Shown: piece after piece, positions 9,044-20,537 of the stretch | How the letters are laid out: each line of letters starts with the position of its first letter | Position numbering within the stretch: the stretch's first letter is position 1 | Assembly: GCA_902770835.1 (NCBI GenBank) | Contig: CACXUM010000019.1 | Coordinates: 21,180-85,179, forward strand | Reading direction: 5' to 3' | Length of the DNA: 64,000 nt | Origin: an uncultured Bacteroidia bacterium | Lineage (GTDB): Bacteria > Bacteroidota > Bacteroidia > Bacteroidales > F082 | The notes under the pieces: generated by a model | The model's database searches: none | What the model was told of the DNA's origin: nothing | The model's input: the letters and a program-made list of their open reading frames with translations, nothing else | Program-made: the position numbers and the translations under genes

Positions 9044-9669
9044 TTTTCGTCGGCCAAAATCACAACTCGCATCCCGACAAAAGCATACTTGGCTTTCAGT
9101 TCGTCCAAGTCGTTGTTTCTCAATCGGATGCAACCTTCGCTACCGCGACCCGGCACCGAACTTTCGTTGTTGGTGCTGCCATGAATGCCGATGCCCGAAT
9201 GGCCAGGCGTTTTCAGGCGCATGAACCAGTTGCCGTAGGACAAAATCGAGCCGCGACCGTCGCCGAAGTCGTGCGTCCATTTGGAGGCATCCACAATTTC
9301 AGTGATGGTAAAGGGATTTTCAGCGGTACATTCAGGGGTCTTCATGTCGCCTTTCCTTTGCTTTTGGCCTTTCGCAAGTCCCACACAGACAGGATAATGC
9401 ACACGCTTGACCGTGTCGCCGTTGACCACTTCGCAAACATACAGCCGATACTCGGGTTTGGAGATGATGATGAAGCAGTTTTTCTTGTTGACTACCTCGG
9501 AATAATATGTCGCTGTATCGGCAGGAATGGCCACAATGGTATCTTGCGTGGCGGTTTCCAAGGGTGCAACCACTTTTGTTTCAGCAGTTTGGCCTCCCGA
9601 AGAAGAACCGCATGACGGCATGGCGAACAACGCCACCAACAGACCGAAAAGCAAGGTCATATTCTTCAT
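9040..9669 (-). CDS. L,D-transpeptidase (YkuD) lipoprotein
   Basis: A 209-residue protein with a lipoprotein signal (LFAMPSC, Cys20). A short linker precedes a YkuD catalytic domain. The active-site signature is clear: GIGIHGS at ~155 and, after a GRGSEGCIRL stretch, the catalytic Cys followed by Arg. These enzymes form or remodel 3-3 peptidoglycan crosslinks or attach proteins to the wall. The domain contains YRLYVCEVVNGDTVKRV, the usual entry strand. It sits on the strand opposite the glycosyltransferase, with the stop codons overlapping, and 3 bp downstream of the next lipoprotein gene, so it may be read on that transcript. Confidence 0.88.
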   Translation of the reverse strand: MKNMTLLFGLLVALFAMPSCGSSSGGQTAETKVVAPLETATQDTIVAIPADTATYYSEVVNKKNCFIIISKPEYRLYVCEVVNGDTVKRVHYPVCVGLAKGQKQRKGDMKTPECTAENPFTITEIVDASKWTHDFGDGRGSILSYGNWFMRLKTPGHSGIGIHGSTNNESSVPGRGSEGCIRLRNNDLDELKAKYAFVGMRVVILADEN

Positions 9670-9672
9670 CGT

Positions 9673-11361
9673 TTATTCAATATCACGCACGAGACGCACC
9701 GCACAACCAAATTGGAGATTTGTTGCTGTATTGTCAACAACGTCAGTAATATCAAACCCTATATACTTGTGAAAACTTATCGTAGAGGTCCAATAATAGC
9801 CCTTGCTACCAGCATCATTTACATTAATAGTAGTTGTGGTTATAGTTGTAGGAGGTTCGCCCTCTGTCGTAGTTTCAGTTGTAACAGTACGATTGCCCGC
9901 TGCTGGCATGAATACTGCACCATAATCCGCCAAAGTATTCCATTCATCAGCACTATAATTATTGCCCGTATAAGGTGCGCCGGGCACATTGATGTTGGTA
10001 GGAGTAGTCACTTCAAGAGGTTGAGAATAATTATCTGAAAACACTATGAGTCCCGCAACATTGTTTACCATAGCCTTTGCATAACGAGCATTGGGTACAT
10101 TATTAACTTTATTGGCATCACGTTCTTTTAAAAGATAATCCCATTCATTTAGTGATAATGTGCGCCAGTCATTATGGTTGTCAAGCGTATTAGTAAATTC
10201 ACTCCAAGTATAATCTTCAAGGTCTGTTGAAACATTGAGAGGATTGCCGTTGCTGCCCCATGTGCCCCAACCGAAAAGGTCCATCCAACCTGTATAACCT
10301 TCTACTCCACTTTGTGCATTGTCACTACCATCAACGGTTCCATGTCCCGTTTGACCTTGTGGATGAGTACCCACATAATCCCATTGGTTTTCGGCAAAAC
10401 GCCAAGTGGGAGTAGGAGATGCCTGATATTGCAAATTACCTTTCGAGAACATGACTTTTTTTATTGTTTCTGTTTCATTTGAATTATCAACAGAAACAGA
10501 AAACTCTGGATGGTTATCAATGGTGATTCCAGAATTTATATAATTGTTAATCCCTAAAACAGGCACGCTTACTCCATAAGTATAGGTTTCAGTTCCGATT
10601 GTAACAAAAGTGTTGTTAACTATATTTGTTGGAAGCAAAATAGCCCATTTTTCTTTCCCGTTTTGAGAATAAAGAGTGATATTGTTTGTTTCACTATTCT
10701 CAGCCGCAGTGATTGGATCTAAACCTTCGGATGGATTTGATGGGTTACTAAGATTAAAATTAATAGACGCTTGAGTCTTAATGTTACTATTACTCATCAG
10801 TTTGACAACATTTGAAGTACTGTAATTAAGCCCGACCTTTACCAAACCACACTTGTTTTCGAGCATACAAGTGTATGATGTAGCATCCTTGGCATAAGGG
10901 GCATTTCCGTATGACAGCACTGGCAAATTGCTGCTTTGGTCACTGATGTCAACATTAAAAGTGGTAGTTGATCCTTTTGTCAGAGTACCTGTTTCAAGGC
11001 CACCCACAAAATAGAAGTGAAGCGTTTCGGAACTAGGCGAGAGAATAGTGCCTTCAAAATGCGAACTTGTTCCCCCTGTGCTGCCCGTGTTGGTCAGCGT
11101 GCCGATGTATTTCGAGCCATCGCCCACATAAATCTTGTCGCCGAATGAGTAATTCACTACTGCAGTATTTGTACCCGGAATCACTACATGCCTGCTTCCA
11201 TCTTCTACATCAAGGGTAATGTGAATTCCTTCCTCTGTTTCTTCAGGAGTCGGAGGAGTGATCGGGGTTTCCTGTTTCTTGCACTGGCTCAGTCCGAGCA
11301 GCAGAGCCGCTGCCAAACATAATGAAAGCGCATTGGCTTTTCTCTTCATAATTCTATTCAT
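9673..11361 (-). CDS. Lipoprotein, fimbrillin-like N-terminal and C-terminal domain
   Basis: A 562-residue lipoprotein (LLLGLSQCKKQE, Cys27). Residues ~45-270 match the protein at 12360-13940 closely in pattern (FGDKIYVGDGSKYIGTLT, then ETLHFYFVGGLE, then QSSNLPVLSYG, then KWAILLP), so the two are paralogues. I would compare this domain to fimbrillin-like surface modules. The C-terminal half (KVMFSKGNLQYQA, then WRFAENQWDYVG, then YWTSTI and GCAVRLVRD) is a module often seen in Bacteroidales surface proteins, with an FGE/FISUMP-like look. A TATTTTTG box lies at 11383-11390 on this strand. A second ATG at 11349 is possible. Confidence 0.7.
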   Translation of the reverse strand: MNRIMKRKANALSLCLAAALLLGLSQCKKQETPITPPTPEETEEGIHITLDVEDGSRHVVIPGTNTAVVNYSFGDKIYVGDGSKYIGTLTNTGSTGGTSSHFEGTILSPSSETLHFYFVGGLETGTLTKGSTTTFNVDISDQSSNLPVLSYGNAPYAKDATSYTCMLENKCGLVKVGLNYSTSNVVKLMSNSNIKTQASINFNLSNPSNPSEGLDPITAAENSETNNITLYSQNGKEKWAILLPTNIVNNTFVTIGTETYTYGVSVPVLGINNYINSGITIDNHPEFSVSVDNSNETETIKKVMFSKGNLQYQASPTPTWRFAENQWDYVGTHPQGQTGHGTVDGSDNAQSGVEGYTGWMDLFGWGTWGSNGNPLNVSTDLEDYTWSEFTNTLDNHNDWRTLSLNEWDYLLKERDANKVNNVPNARYAKAMVNNVAGLIVFSDNYSQPLEVTTPTNINVPGAPYTGNNYSADEWNTLADYGAVFMPAAGNRTVTTETTTEGEPPTTITTTTINVNDAGSKGYYWTSTISFHKYIGFDITDVVDNTATNLQFGCAVRLVRDIE

Positions 11362-11382
11362 CTTCTATCGTATTTGGAGGTG

Positions 11383-11390
11383 CAAAAATA
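11383..11390 (-). promoter_or_regulatory. -7 promoter element of the 9673-11361 lipoprotein
   Basis: TATTTTTG on the minus strand, 21 bp before the chosen ATG. Confidence 0.5.
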
Positions 11391-11462
11391 AACAAATTTC
11401 CGCAATTGCAAAGAAAACAGGAACAAATCATGCGGAAATCTCTCAATCAAGGATTAATTCCC

Positions 11463-11557
11463 TATTTTTGCCGCATGGAAAAACAGATACTTTTAGGCAA
11501 GACCCCCGCCGAGATACAAGAGGTGGTCGAGAAAATGGAACTGCCCAAGTTCACGGG
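11463..11557 (+). pseudogene. Truncated duplicate of rlmN promoter and 5' end
   Basis: From the ATG at 11475 to 11557, 83 bp are identical to the first 83 bp of rlmN (14665-14747). The upstream ~23 bp, including the -7 box (TATTTTTG here, TACTTTTG at rlmN), are alike with four mismatches. After the glycine codon at 11555-11557 the copy breaks off into unrelated, repeat-rich DNA and the frame ends at 11627. It lacks the whole radical-SAM domain and cannot encode the enzyme. If the promoter works, it would make a leaderless transcript of a 50-residue peptide. The copy marks one end of a rearrangement; the intervening DNA carries the paralogous lipoprotein gene and the sortase-tail gene. Confidence 0.85.
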
Positions 11558-12203
11558 TTTCCCCAGCACCGCCCCATCCCTTGGAACGGCATACCAGTTA
11601 GCAGGCGACATCACTCACAGCGTATGACCATACGGCTGCCGCAAATAGTGAGATTCGACGACGTGAAACGTGGCAGACGCCCACCAACACATCGGCAGGA
11701 GTTCACACCGCCTGCCTGCATTGCCGTCACCCCGTCGGGGTTCACCGCGTGCCCAAACAAAGTCACGGAGTGACGGTGGATATTAGGCAGGGGTGGAATG
11801 TAATGCAACCCCTGCCGAAAAAAAACGAAACCCTGTCGACAAAAAACACAACCCCTACCGAAAACAAACACATCCCTACCGATTATCGTTCATTCCCGCA
11901 TTGCAAATGCTGATATTCACGGTTTATGAACGGGAGATTGCGGGTCTTCGCCCGCAATGAGGGTTCCGCTTTCATTGGATGAGGGGCGACCCCAACGGGG
12001 TCATACTCCATTAACCGTAGGTCGCGACCTACGGCAGCACCCCGACAGGCAGCACCCCGATAGGCATACGGACATCTTACGCGGCTGCCGCAATACGATC
12101 ATTCGGCTGCCGCAGTGCGACAGCCCTACAAACCCAACCCTATATGGCTGTCGCATGGTTGCTGAGCCTGCCGAAGCAACGTGGCAGACGCAACACGCCA
12201 AAA
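11558..12203. repeat. Repeat-mosaic intergenic region
   Basis: No convincing gene in either strand; the short frames here have coding patterns dictated by repeats. The stretch is a patchwork of palindromes. Examples are GTCACCCCG/CGGGGTT at ~11729-11742, a CGTAGGTCGCGACCTACG dyad at ~12017-12034, GGCTGCCGCA copies at ~11637, 12082 and 12110, and GTTGCTGAGCCTGCCGAAGCAAC at 12158-12180. It also holds a 22-bp tandem array (listed separately) and the first copy of a 27-bp direct repeat. Confidence 0.7.
11807..11885. repeat. Tandem ~22-bp repeat, four units
   Basis: Four diverged units of the type AACCCCTRCCGAAAANAAACAC, starting near 11807, 11829, 11850 and 11872. Unit length varies between 21 and 22 bp. 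No dyad symmetry and no spacers, so it is not a CRISPR array. Confidence 0.65.
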
Positions 12204-12299
12204 CAAAAAAAGACGGCCCTCAAAAATGAAGGCCGCCTTCCATAGGTTTGATTAGGTTTATTTTATATCATTCCGCATTGCAAATGCTGATATTCACGG
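11896..12299. repeat. 27-bp direct repeat (11896-11922 and 12273-12299)
   Basis: The 27 bp beginning CCGCATTGCAAATGC and ending TATTCACGG occur twice, identically. The second copy is followed by another CCGCATTGCAAATGCGG palindrome and AGAACGGGAG. A related sequence (TTGCGAATTGCAAATCCGCA) lies at 63710-63729. This is a dispersed repeat family. Confidence 0.75.
12204..12237 (-). terminator. Rho-independent terminator of the beta-helix lipoprotein gene
   Basis: On the minus strand, GGCGGCCTTC pairs with GAGGGCCGTC (two G-U pairs) around a 6-nt loop and is followed by seven U residues. It lies 123 bp beyond the stop codon at 12360. Confidence 0.8.
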
Positions 12300-12359
12300 C
12301 TTCCGCATTGCAAATGCGGAAGAACGGGAGCCGCCTTGCGTAATTGGTTTTCAATAAAT

Positions 12360-13940
12360 TTAATGCTGGATAGTACGGGTTTTTCCGCCTTCTCCGGTGT
12401 CGCTTAGGTCAGCGGCAACAGAAACTGTAACTGTATTTGAACTACCTTGGCTCTTTCCTATGCATTCTGATTTGGGGTTACTTTCCATACCATATTGATC
12501 CCTCTTGGCTGTAACCTTAGTAATTCCATATCCGATAGTGATAATGCCGCATGTGCCATCCTTACCTTCACCAATGCCAGCACCATTATATAGGGATTCA
12601 GCAGTAACAGTGCCTCCGCTGATAGTGATGTCGCCGCAACTACCGAAAGGGCCTCCGCCTATGCCAGCGCCACCGGTTGCTCCATTGGAAGTAATGGTAC
12701 CGCCCTCAATGCTTATGTTACCGCAATTGCTACGTTTTGCTCCACCGATGCCAGCACATCCTACACCAGCCCCTAGTGCTGTGATGTTACCACTCTTGAT
12801 AACTATGTTGCCACAACTTCCGGCACCTTCATCGCCATCGCCTGCACCAATACCAGCGCCACCGTAGCCATTTGTAGTAAGAGAACCATCGCCGCGAATG
12901 GTGAGAGTGCAGTCAGAGGCAATAAAGACACCAGGATAGCCGTAATTAGATCCTCTTGTTTTATTTGTACCATCCAAGATAATGGTGGCATCGCCAAAGC
13001 ATGTGATGCCAGCATGGTTGCCATCATCCCAAGTGTCATCTCCGTTAATGTCGACATTTTTCAACATCACGGTAGCACCAGCAGCGATGGAAATCTTGTG
13101 GTTTTCGGAAAGCGTGCCTGTCAAAATAGTATTGTTCTGAGCCACATAGTCATCAGCAACTTCACCAAGATTAACGATAGTAGCATTCACGACCTCAATA
13201 CCGCCATTAATATAGCCATTGTTGGTAATGGAATAGGAACCCGAAACAGTGTATGACTTGCTTCCAATATTGACAGTAAAACTGCTAATGGCTTCATCTT
13301 GCGGCAGCAGGATGGCCCATTTTTCGGTCTCGCTCTCCGAATAGAGGGTCATAGTGCCAGTGGTTGCCGTTGGAGTAATGCCCGGAGTTGCAAAGTCTAT
13401 GGTAGCCTCGGTCAGCATGCCTGACACAGTAACAGCATCGTTTGTAGCCATGACAAGATCAAACTTCACCAAGGCGCACTTGTTCCTCAATGTGGTGGTA
13501 TAAGAGGATGCACCATAAAACTCAGTAGAACGGCCATATGCCAGAATGGGCAGATTGCTGCTTTGGTTGGCAATATTGATGGTGAAATCGGTGGTGTTTG
13601 TAGTAGGTGCAGATGCGGGTTCTTTACCACCTAAAAAATAGAAGTGAAGGTAGTCGGTTGAGACGGGGCTATCGATAGTGCCACTGAAAGTGCCGTTGCT
13701 ATAGGTCAGAGTGCCGACATAATGGCCGTCGTTGCCCACATAGAGGGCGTCGCCATTGGTGAAGACATACGCTCCCACGCTGGGTTCAATATGATGACGA
13801 CCGCCGCCGTTATCCACGTTCACGGTGATGTATACCATTCCGTCATTGGCGTTGGACGTGGTGGGTGTTTCCTGTTTCTTGCACTGGGCCATTCCGAGCA
13901 CGAGTGCCATTGCGATGATGATTGCGCTAAGTTTTTTCAT
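12360..13940 (-). CDS. Lipoprotein with fimbrillin-like domain and Gly-rich beta-helix
   Basis: A 526-residue lipoprotein (LGMAQCKKQE, Cys20). Residues ~30-250 are homologous to the protein at 9673-11361 (GDALYVGNDGHYVGTLT, then LHFYFLGGKE, then KWAILLP). The C-terminal half (~260-500) is a right-handed beta-helix-like repeat of about 22 residues with the motif GGAGIGGGxxGxCGxIxIxGG, present five to six times (e.g. GGAGIGAGD, CAGIGGAKR, GAGIGGGPFG, GAGIGEGKDG). Such repeats form long fibres and are common in adhesins and glycan-binding surface proteins. It lies 15 bp behind the small sortase-tail protein gene on the same strand, so the two probably form an operon. Confidence 0.75.
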   Translation of the reverse strand: MKKLSAIIIAMALVLGMAQCKKQETPTTSNANDGMVYITVNVDNGGGRHHIEPSVGAYVFTNGDALYVGNDGHYVGTLTYSNGTFSGTIDSPVSTDYLHFYFLGGKEPASAPTTNTTDFTINIANQSSNLPILAYGRSTEFYGASSYTTTLRNKCALVKFDLVMATNDAVTVSGMLTEATIDFATPGITPTATTGTMTLYSESETEKWAILLPQDEAISSFTVNIGSKSYTVSGSYSITNNGYINGGIEVVNATIVNLGEVADDYVAQNNTILTGTLSENHKISIAAGATVMLKNVDINGDDTWDDGNHAGITCFGDATIILDGTNKTRGSNYGYPGVFIASDCTLTIRGDGSLTTNGYGGAGIGAGDGDEGAGSCGNIVIKSGNITALGAGVGCAGIGGAKRSNCGNISIEGGTITSNGATGGAGIGGGPFGSCGDITISGGTVTAESLYNGAGIGEGKDGTCGIITIGYGITKVTAKRDQYGMESNPKSECIGKSQGSSNTVTVSVAADLSDTGEGGKTRTIQH

Positions 13941-13955
13941 TTTGATAGTGTTTTT

Positions 13956-14288
13956 TTACTTGTTCATTTTCCGTTTTTTAAATGCGTATGCAGCGCCAGC
14001 CGCTGCCATGATGAATAGACCGCCGCCAAGCGGGGCGTCGTTTCCGAATTGCTCGGTGCCAATGTTGTAGGCACCGCTTGTGCCGCTGCCAAACTGTTCG
14101 GTCGCGACGCTGTAGCCGCCTTGCGAGCGTGCCCGCAACATTCCTCCTTGGTCGCTTTGCTCCTTGTAAGGATTCTTCAGCAGCCCGTGGTTGATGACTT
14201 GGGCGTTCACGGGAGCGGCCTGAAGCATCAGCGCTGCCAGCCCAAGCGAAAACATCAACGATTTCTTCAAATGTTTGAATTTCTTCAT
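13956..14288 (-). CDS. Small exported protein with sortase-like C-terminal tail
   Basis: A 110-residue protein with a signal peptide (~1-30, ending PVNAQ). The middle holds two copies of a 13-residue repeat (GGYSVATEQFGSG at 58-70 and GAYNIGTEQFGND at 72-84). The end has three parts: a PLGGG motif at 86-90, a hydrophobic segment (LFIMAAAGAAYAF) and a basic end (KKRKMNK). This is the layout of LPXTG- or PEP-CTERM-type sorting signals, although the motif is neither. I know of no assigned function. It is the first gene of the probable operon with the beta-helix lipoprotein. Confidence 0.65.
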   Translation of the reverse strand: MKKFKHLKKSLMFSLGLAALMLQAAPVNAQVINHGLLKNPYKEQSDQGGMLRARSQGGYSVATEQFGSGTSGAYNIGTEQFGNDAPLGGGLFIMAAAGAAYAFKKRKMNK

Positions 14289-14406
14289 TTTAATTGTTGT
14301 TATAGGGATTTCTAATTATCAAGAATTTGAGAATTTAAGAATTTTCTAATTTGTTGATTATATGAATTTTATTGAATTTAAGATAAAAATTGCAGGCAAT
14401 TTATAG

Positions 14407-14492
14407 AAATGCCCTTATGTTGTTTTGAAAAATGATTCAAGGCACAAGCCCATAAGGCATCCGGCTTTTGGCCAAATGCCCGTATGTTGTGC
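14407..14492 (-). promoter_or_regulatory. Structured 5' leader with two exclusive hairpins
   Basis: In the minus-strand leader three segments lie in order: A (14490-14474, ACAACATACGGGCATTT), B (14460-14442, ATGCCTTATGGGCTTGTGC) and C (14423-14407, ACAACATAAGGGCATTT). A and B pair into a long stem, closed by GCACAA/TTGTGC and extended by GGC/GCC around an AAAA loop. C differs from A at one position and can pair with the same B segment. This is the arrangement of a switching leader. No ligand class is recognised. Confidence 0.5.
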
Positions 14493-14585
14493 AATAAAAA
14501 TCGTAACTTGTTGATTATCAGATATATTGATGGGGGGGATTATATTTCAAGCAAATACAATTCATACCCCTTTTGAAACAGGGCG

Positions 14586-14593
14586 CAAAAATA
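14586..14593 (-). promoter_or_regulatory. -7 element giving a ~295-nt leader
   Basis: TATTTTTG on the minus strand is the only good TAnnTTTG match upstream of the gene starting at 14288. It lies back to back with the rlmN promoter. The leader from here to 14288 contains the alternative hairpins at 14407-14492 and an AT-rich segment. Confidence 0.5.
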
Positions 14594-14652
14594 CGAAAAA
14601 TCCAATTCACGCAAGAATTTTTTTTAAAAAACCCCAATAATGAATAATTTCC

Positions 14653-14660
14653 TACTTTTG
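14653..14660 (+). promoter_or_regulatory. -7 promoter element of rlmN, leaderless
   Basis: TACTTTTG ends 4 bp before the ATG at 14665. Transcription starting a few bases past the box would begin at the start codon. Confidence 0.65.
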
Positions 14661-14664
14661 CGGC

Positions 14665-18012
<3,348 letters not shown>

Positions 18013-18045
18013 TTATGCGTTAAATTGTGAAACTATTAATCGAGT

Positions 18046-18690
18046 TTATGCCGTTTTGTTCCAAATTATGTCATTTGCAAAGACTTGACTCAAAACCTCG
18101 TCTTTTTTGATAATCCAATACTTGAAGCCCAGCATTTCTTTATCAATCGACAATTCTTCCCTAACGGCTTCTTCGGTAAACTTGGATGGATTGTATCTGT
18201 ATGCATCAATTAACTGATTGAACCTATTCATAACAGCCTCAATTTCTTCAAAGAATTTTTCTTCCCGAACTCTTTTTAGTACACCACCGCCATTGAATAT
18301 TGTTTCAAGTAGGGATATGGTTTCCTGAACTTCTTGCGATTCTTCATTGCTTTTGAAAACTACTGCTTTCGAAGCATAATTAATTCTTTGCTCGATAATG
18401 TCCTCAATATCATTGTCTATCGGATTCAGGATGCCGTCAAATCTATTCCCTTTCTTTGGGTTGCAGTAACTGCACGACAGCAGAAGATTTGTCCATTCGG
18501 TTTTTGACTCGGGATGATTCTGCTTGCTTTTCAAATGGTCGATTTGGAAATCGGTGGAAACCTTGCGCTCACAAAGATAACACTTGCATTGTTGGTCCAA
18601 TAGCAGTTGTCTTTTCACGTCCTCACCATCATAGGCATTGGTCGCGGTCAACGACAAAGGCTTGTTGTCTGACTTTGCTATTCGTATCAT
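18046..18690 (-). CDS. ptuB: HNH endonuclease, PtuB of Septu
   Basis: A 214-residue protein with an HNH nuclease core near the N-terminus: CYLCERKV (zinc pair, ~37), QIDHLKSKQ with the catalytic His (~51), then Asn in TNLLLSCSYCNPKKG with the second zinc pair. The C-terminal 130 residues are helical. It overlaps the preceding AAA ATPase by 4 bp. An AAA ATPase translationally coupled to this kind of HNH protein is the make-up of the Septu anti-phage system, where PtuB is the nuclease that acts after PtuA senses infection. The DNA is AT-rich compared with the neighbouring GH97 and carboxylase genes. Confidence 0.82.
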   Translation of the reverse strand: MIRIAKSDNKPLSLTATNAYDGEDVKRQLLLDQQCKCYLCERKVSTDFQIDHLKSKQNHPESKTEWTNLLLSCSYCNPKKGNRFDGILNPIDNDIEDIIEQRINYASKAVVFKSNEESQEVQETISLLETIFNGGGVLKRVREEKFFEEIEAVMNRFNQLIDAYRYNPSKFTEEAVREELSIDKEMLGFKYWIIKKDEVLSQVFANDIIWNKTA

Positions 18691-19886
18691 AGTTCCAAAA
18701 TGGGTTTGATCTTGTCAGCATATTTCACTCTCATTTGCAAATATTCGCCCACGATGGATGGCGAAACCGCTTCAGGGATTTTGTCGAAGTCCTCGACAAG
18801 CAGCCTAATGCTCATCTGTTCGGATGAAGAAAGGCTGTCCTTTGACAACAGATCTTTCAATTCATCCAATCTCATACGGACGCTGCTCGATTCTGAACGG
18901 ACACCGAAATACCCTTCAGCAAGTGATGAATAGGAGTAGTCAGTCAAATCTTCAATGGACTTTCGGTTTTCCAAATCAAATGCCACCACGTTCCTTATTG
19001 AGTTTAATACAAAAGGTGAGTGAGTAGTAACAATGAACTGAATATTCGGGAATGTTTTTGTCAAAAAAGACATAATAATTCGTTGTAATTCAAGATGCAA
19101 GTGTGTTTCAATTTCGTCAATCAGAACAATGCCTTCTTTATTATATGCTTCTGAAAGTTTTCCGCCATGCTGCATCTTCAGAATCAAATCAGTAACAATA
19201 TTGATGGCGGCCTTAAATCCGTCAGACATCTCATTAAACCCGAACTTCTGTTCTCCAAATGAAATCTTGAAGGAATACTTTTTTTCTTGATCAAAATCCA
19301 GCCTCAAGTCTTCCTTCAAAAAGATTCTTTTTAATAATGATTCAAAACCCTCGAACCAAGATTTTATTGATTGTTCTCGCTCCTTTTGCTTGTTGCTAAT
19401 GGCTAATAATTCCTGAAATTTCAAATCAACAAGAAACTTGATAAACTGGTCGGAAACTGTTTCGCGAACAAGCCCCTCGTCCTCAAGTATCGGTTTTTGA
19501 GGAGAATCGGGCTCTATCATTCTTACCTGACGATCAGCCTGATAAAATGCCATGATAAAATCGCCATTTTGATACCTGTCAAGGATATACAAAGGGCTAA
19601 TAATATCACATCTAATCCTACTATCTTTCAGCTTGTAATCTGTCGAATTATCTATATTGTATTTGTAATCACCTTGATGAAATCTACTATGTAGCATTGC
19701 AAGAAAGTTATCTTCGCTCTTCATTTGTTCCAACAGATCTGCAATCGCATTCAAAAGCACCGTCTTTCCGCTTCCATTCTTTCCCGTGATGATAAGATGC
19801 GGATATTTCTCATTCGCTATCGGGATGTCAATGTTCTCCAAATGGAACAACTTATTGATGTGGATGTTTTTGATGAAATAATTCAT
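18687..19886 (-). CDS. ptuA: AAA ATPase, PtuA of Septu
   Basis: A 399-residue ABC/SMC-type ATPase. Walker A is ITGKNGSGKTVLLNA (~34-48). The middle is helical and charged. A signature-like FNEMSDGFKAAIN (~226) precedes Walker B and D-loop VLIDEIETHLHLELQ (~262), and then comes the switch His in TTHSPFVLNSI (~295). Septu PtuA forms a complex with the HNH protein PtuB, and ATP levels control the nuclease. Its stop overlaps the ptuB start by 4 bp, and it begins 51 bp behind the 201-residue-type nuclease gene, so all four genes could be one transcript. Family is clear; the Septu call rests on the pairing. Confidence 0.82.
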   Translation of the reverse strand: MNYFIKNIHINKLFHLENIDIPIANEKYPHLIITGKNGSGKTVLLNAIADLLEQMKSEDNFLAMLHSRFHQGDYKYNIDNSTDYKLKDSRIRCDIISPLYILDRYQNGDFIMAFYQADRQVRMIEPDSPQKPILEDEGLVRETVSDQFIKFLVDLKFQELLAISNKQKEREQSIKSWFEGFESLLKRIFLKEDLRLDFDQEKKYSFKISFGEQKFGFNEMSDGFKAAINIVTDLILKMQHGGKLSEAYNKEGIVLIDEIETHLHLELQRIIMSFLTKTFPNIQFIVTTHSPFVLNSIRNVVAFDLENRKSIEDLTDYSYSSLAEGYFGVRSESSSVRMRLDELKDLLSKDSLSSSEQMSIRLLVEDFDKIPEAVSPSIVGEYLQMRVKYADKIKPILEL

Positions 19887-19937
19887 AATATGTCAGTTTA
19901 GTATTAATTTCAATAACAAAGTCTATTATGGTGAAAT

Positions 19938-20537
19938 TTAGGACTTGTAAAATTCAAGTTGAGAATCGCTTTTTATAGTTATTTCATTAGTAGGCACAAA
20001 ATGTATTCCGTGTTCCTTATAAAATGTCTTGTATTCAATGGGGTCGCTAACAATCATTTCATTGAAAACCGTTTTCTTTCTTGGAAAGGATGCTACTCCA
20101 TACACTTTATTGTTTAGAAGAATTCCTTTCCTTCGGAACTCTCCAACATTCAGTATCAGTTTGTCTTTAACCTCTTGCTTATATTTGAATACTCTGCTCC
20201 CTTTGCAATCTTTAATCTCAATGAATAAAGTCCAACTTTTTTCATCATTTTTATTCGGAAACATGCAGCATTCTCCATGCTTCATGTCTTCGTCTTCCTC
20301 ATTTTTGAATTGATTGTCGCGAAACACATTGTAGTCTATTTGAAGCGCTGATTCATTAGCGATGGCACAACAATCCATTTCAACGGTCTCATCATTGGGA
20401 TCGTTGGGCAGAACCTCATGAATTTCTACACCACGCACACTTTTGGTGCGTTCTGTGAAATCTGCAACAAATATTTGTTGGGAATTCGTGGTACCAAACT
20501 CCGATTCCGGGTATGCCGCCAAAATCCTATTCTTCAT
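19938..20537 (-). CDS. Putative PD-(D/E)XK nuclease paired with an ATPase
   Basis: A 199-residue protein, unrecognised by family. The ATG at 20535-20537 is preferred to the TTG two codons earlier. It overlaps the end of the ATPase gene by 11 bp, so translation is probably coupled. A nuclease-like core can be read: Asp68 in ALQIDYNVF, then Glu107-x-Lys109 in LFIEIKDCKG, then Gln121 in YKQEVKDKL. The order D, ExK, Q with these spacings fits the PD-(D/E)XK superfamily. An acidic stretch (NEEDEDM) lies between. I infer it is the effector of a two-gene ATPase-nuclease system next to Septu; a different fold is possible. Confidence 0.6.
   Translation of the reverse strand: MKNRILAAYPESEFGTTNSQQIFVADFTERTKSVRGVEIHEVLPNDPNDETVEMDCCAIANESALQIDYNVFRDNQFKNEEDEDMKHGECCMFPNKNDEKSWTLFIEIKDCKGSRVFKYKQEVKDKLILNVGEFRRKGILLNNKVYGVASFPRKKTVFNEMIVSDPIEYKTFYKEHGIHFVPTNEITIKSDSQLEFYKS

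Noticed and set aside
11807-11885. Possible CRISPR array
   Set aside because: Units of ~22 bp follow each other without spacers, differ from one another and have no cas genes nearby.
12505-12867. Pro-rich frame opposite the beta-helix lipoprotein
   Set aside because: The Pro-Met pattern is the reverse of the Gly-Gly-Ala repeat of the true gene.
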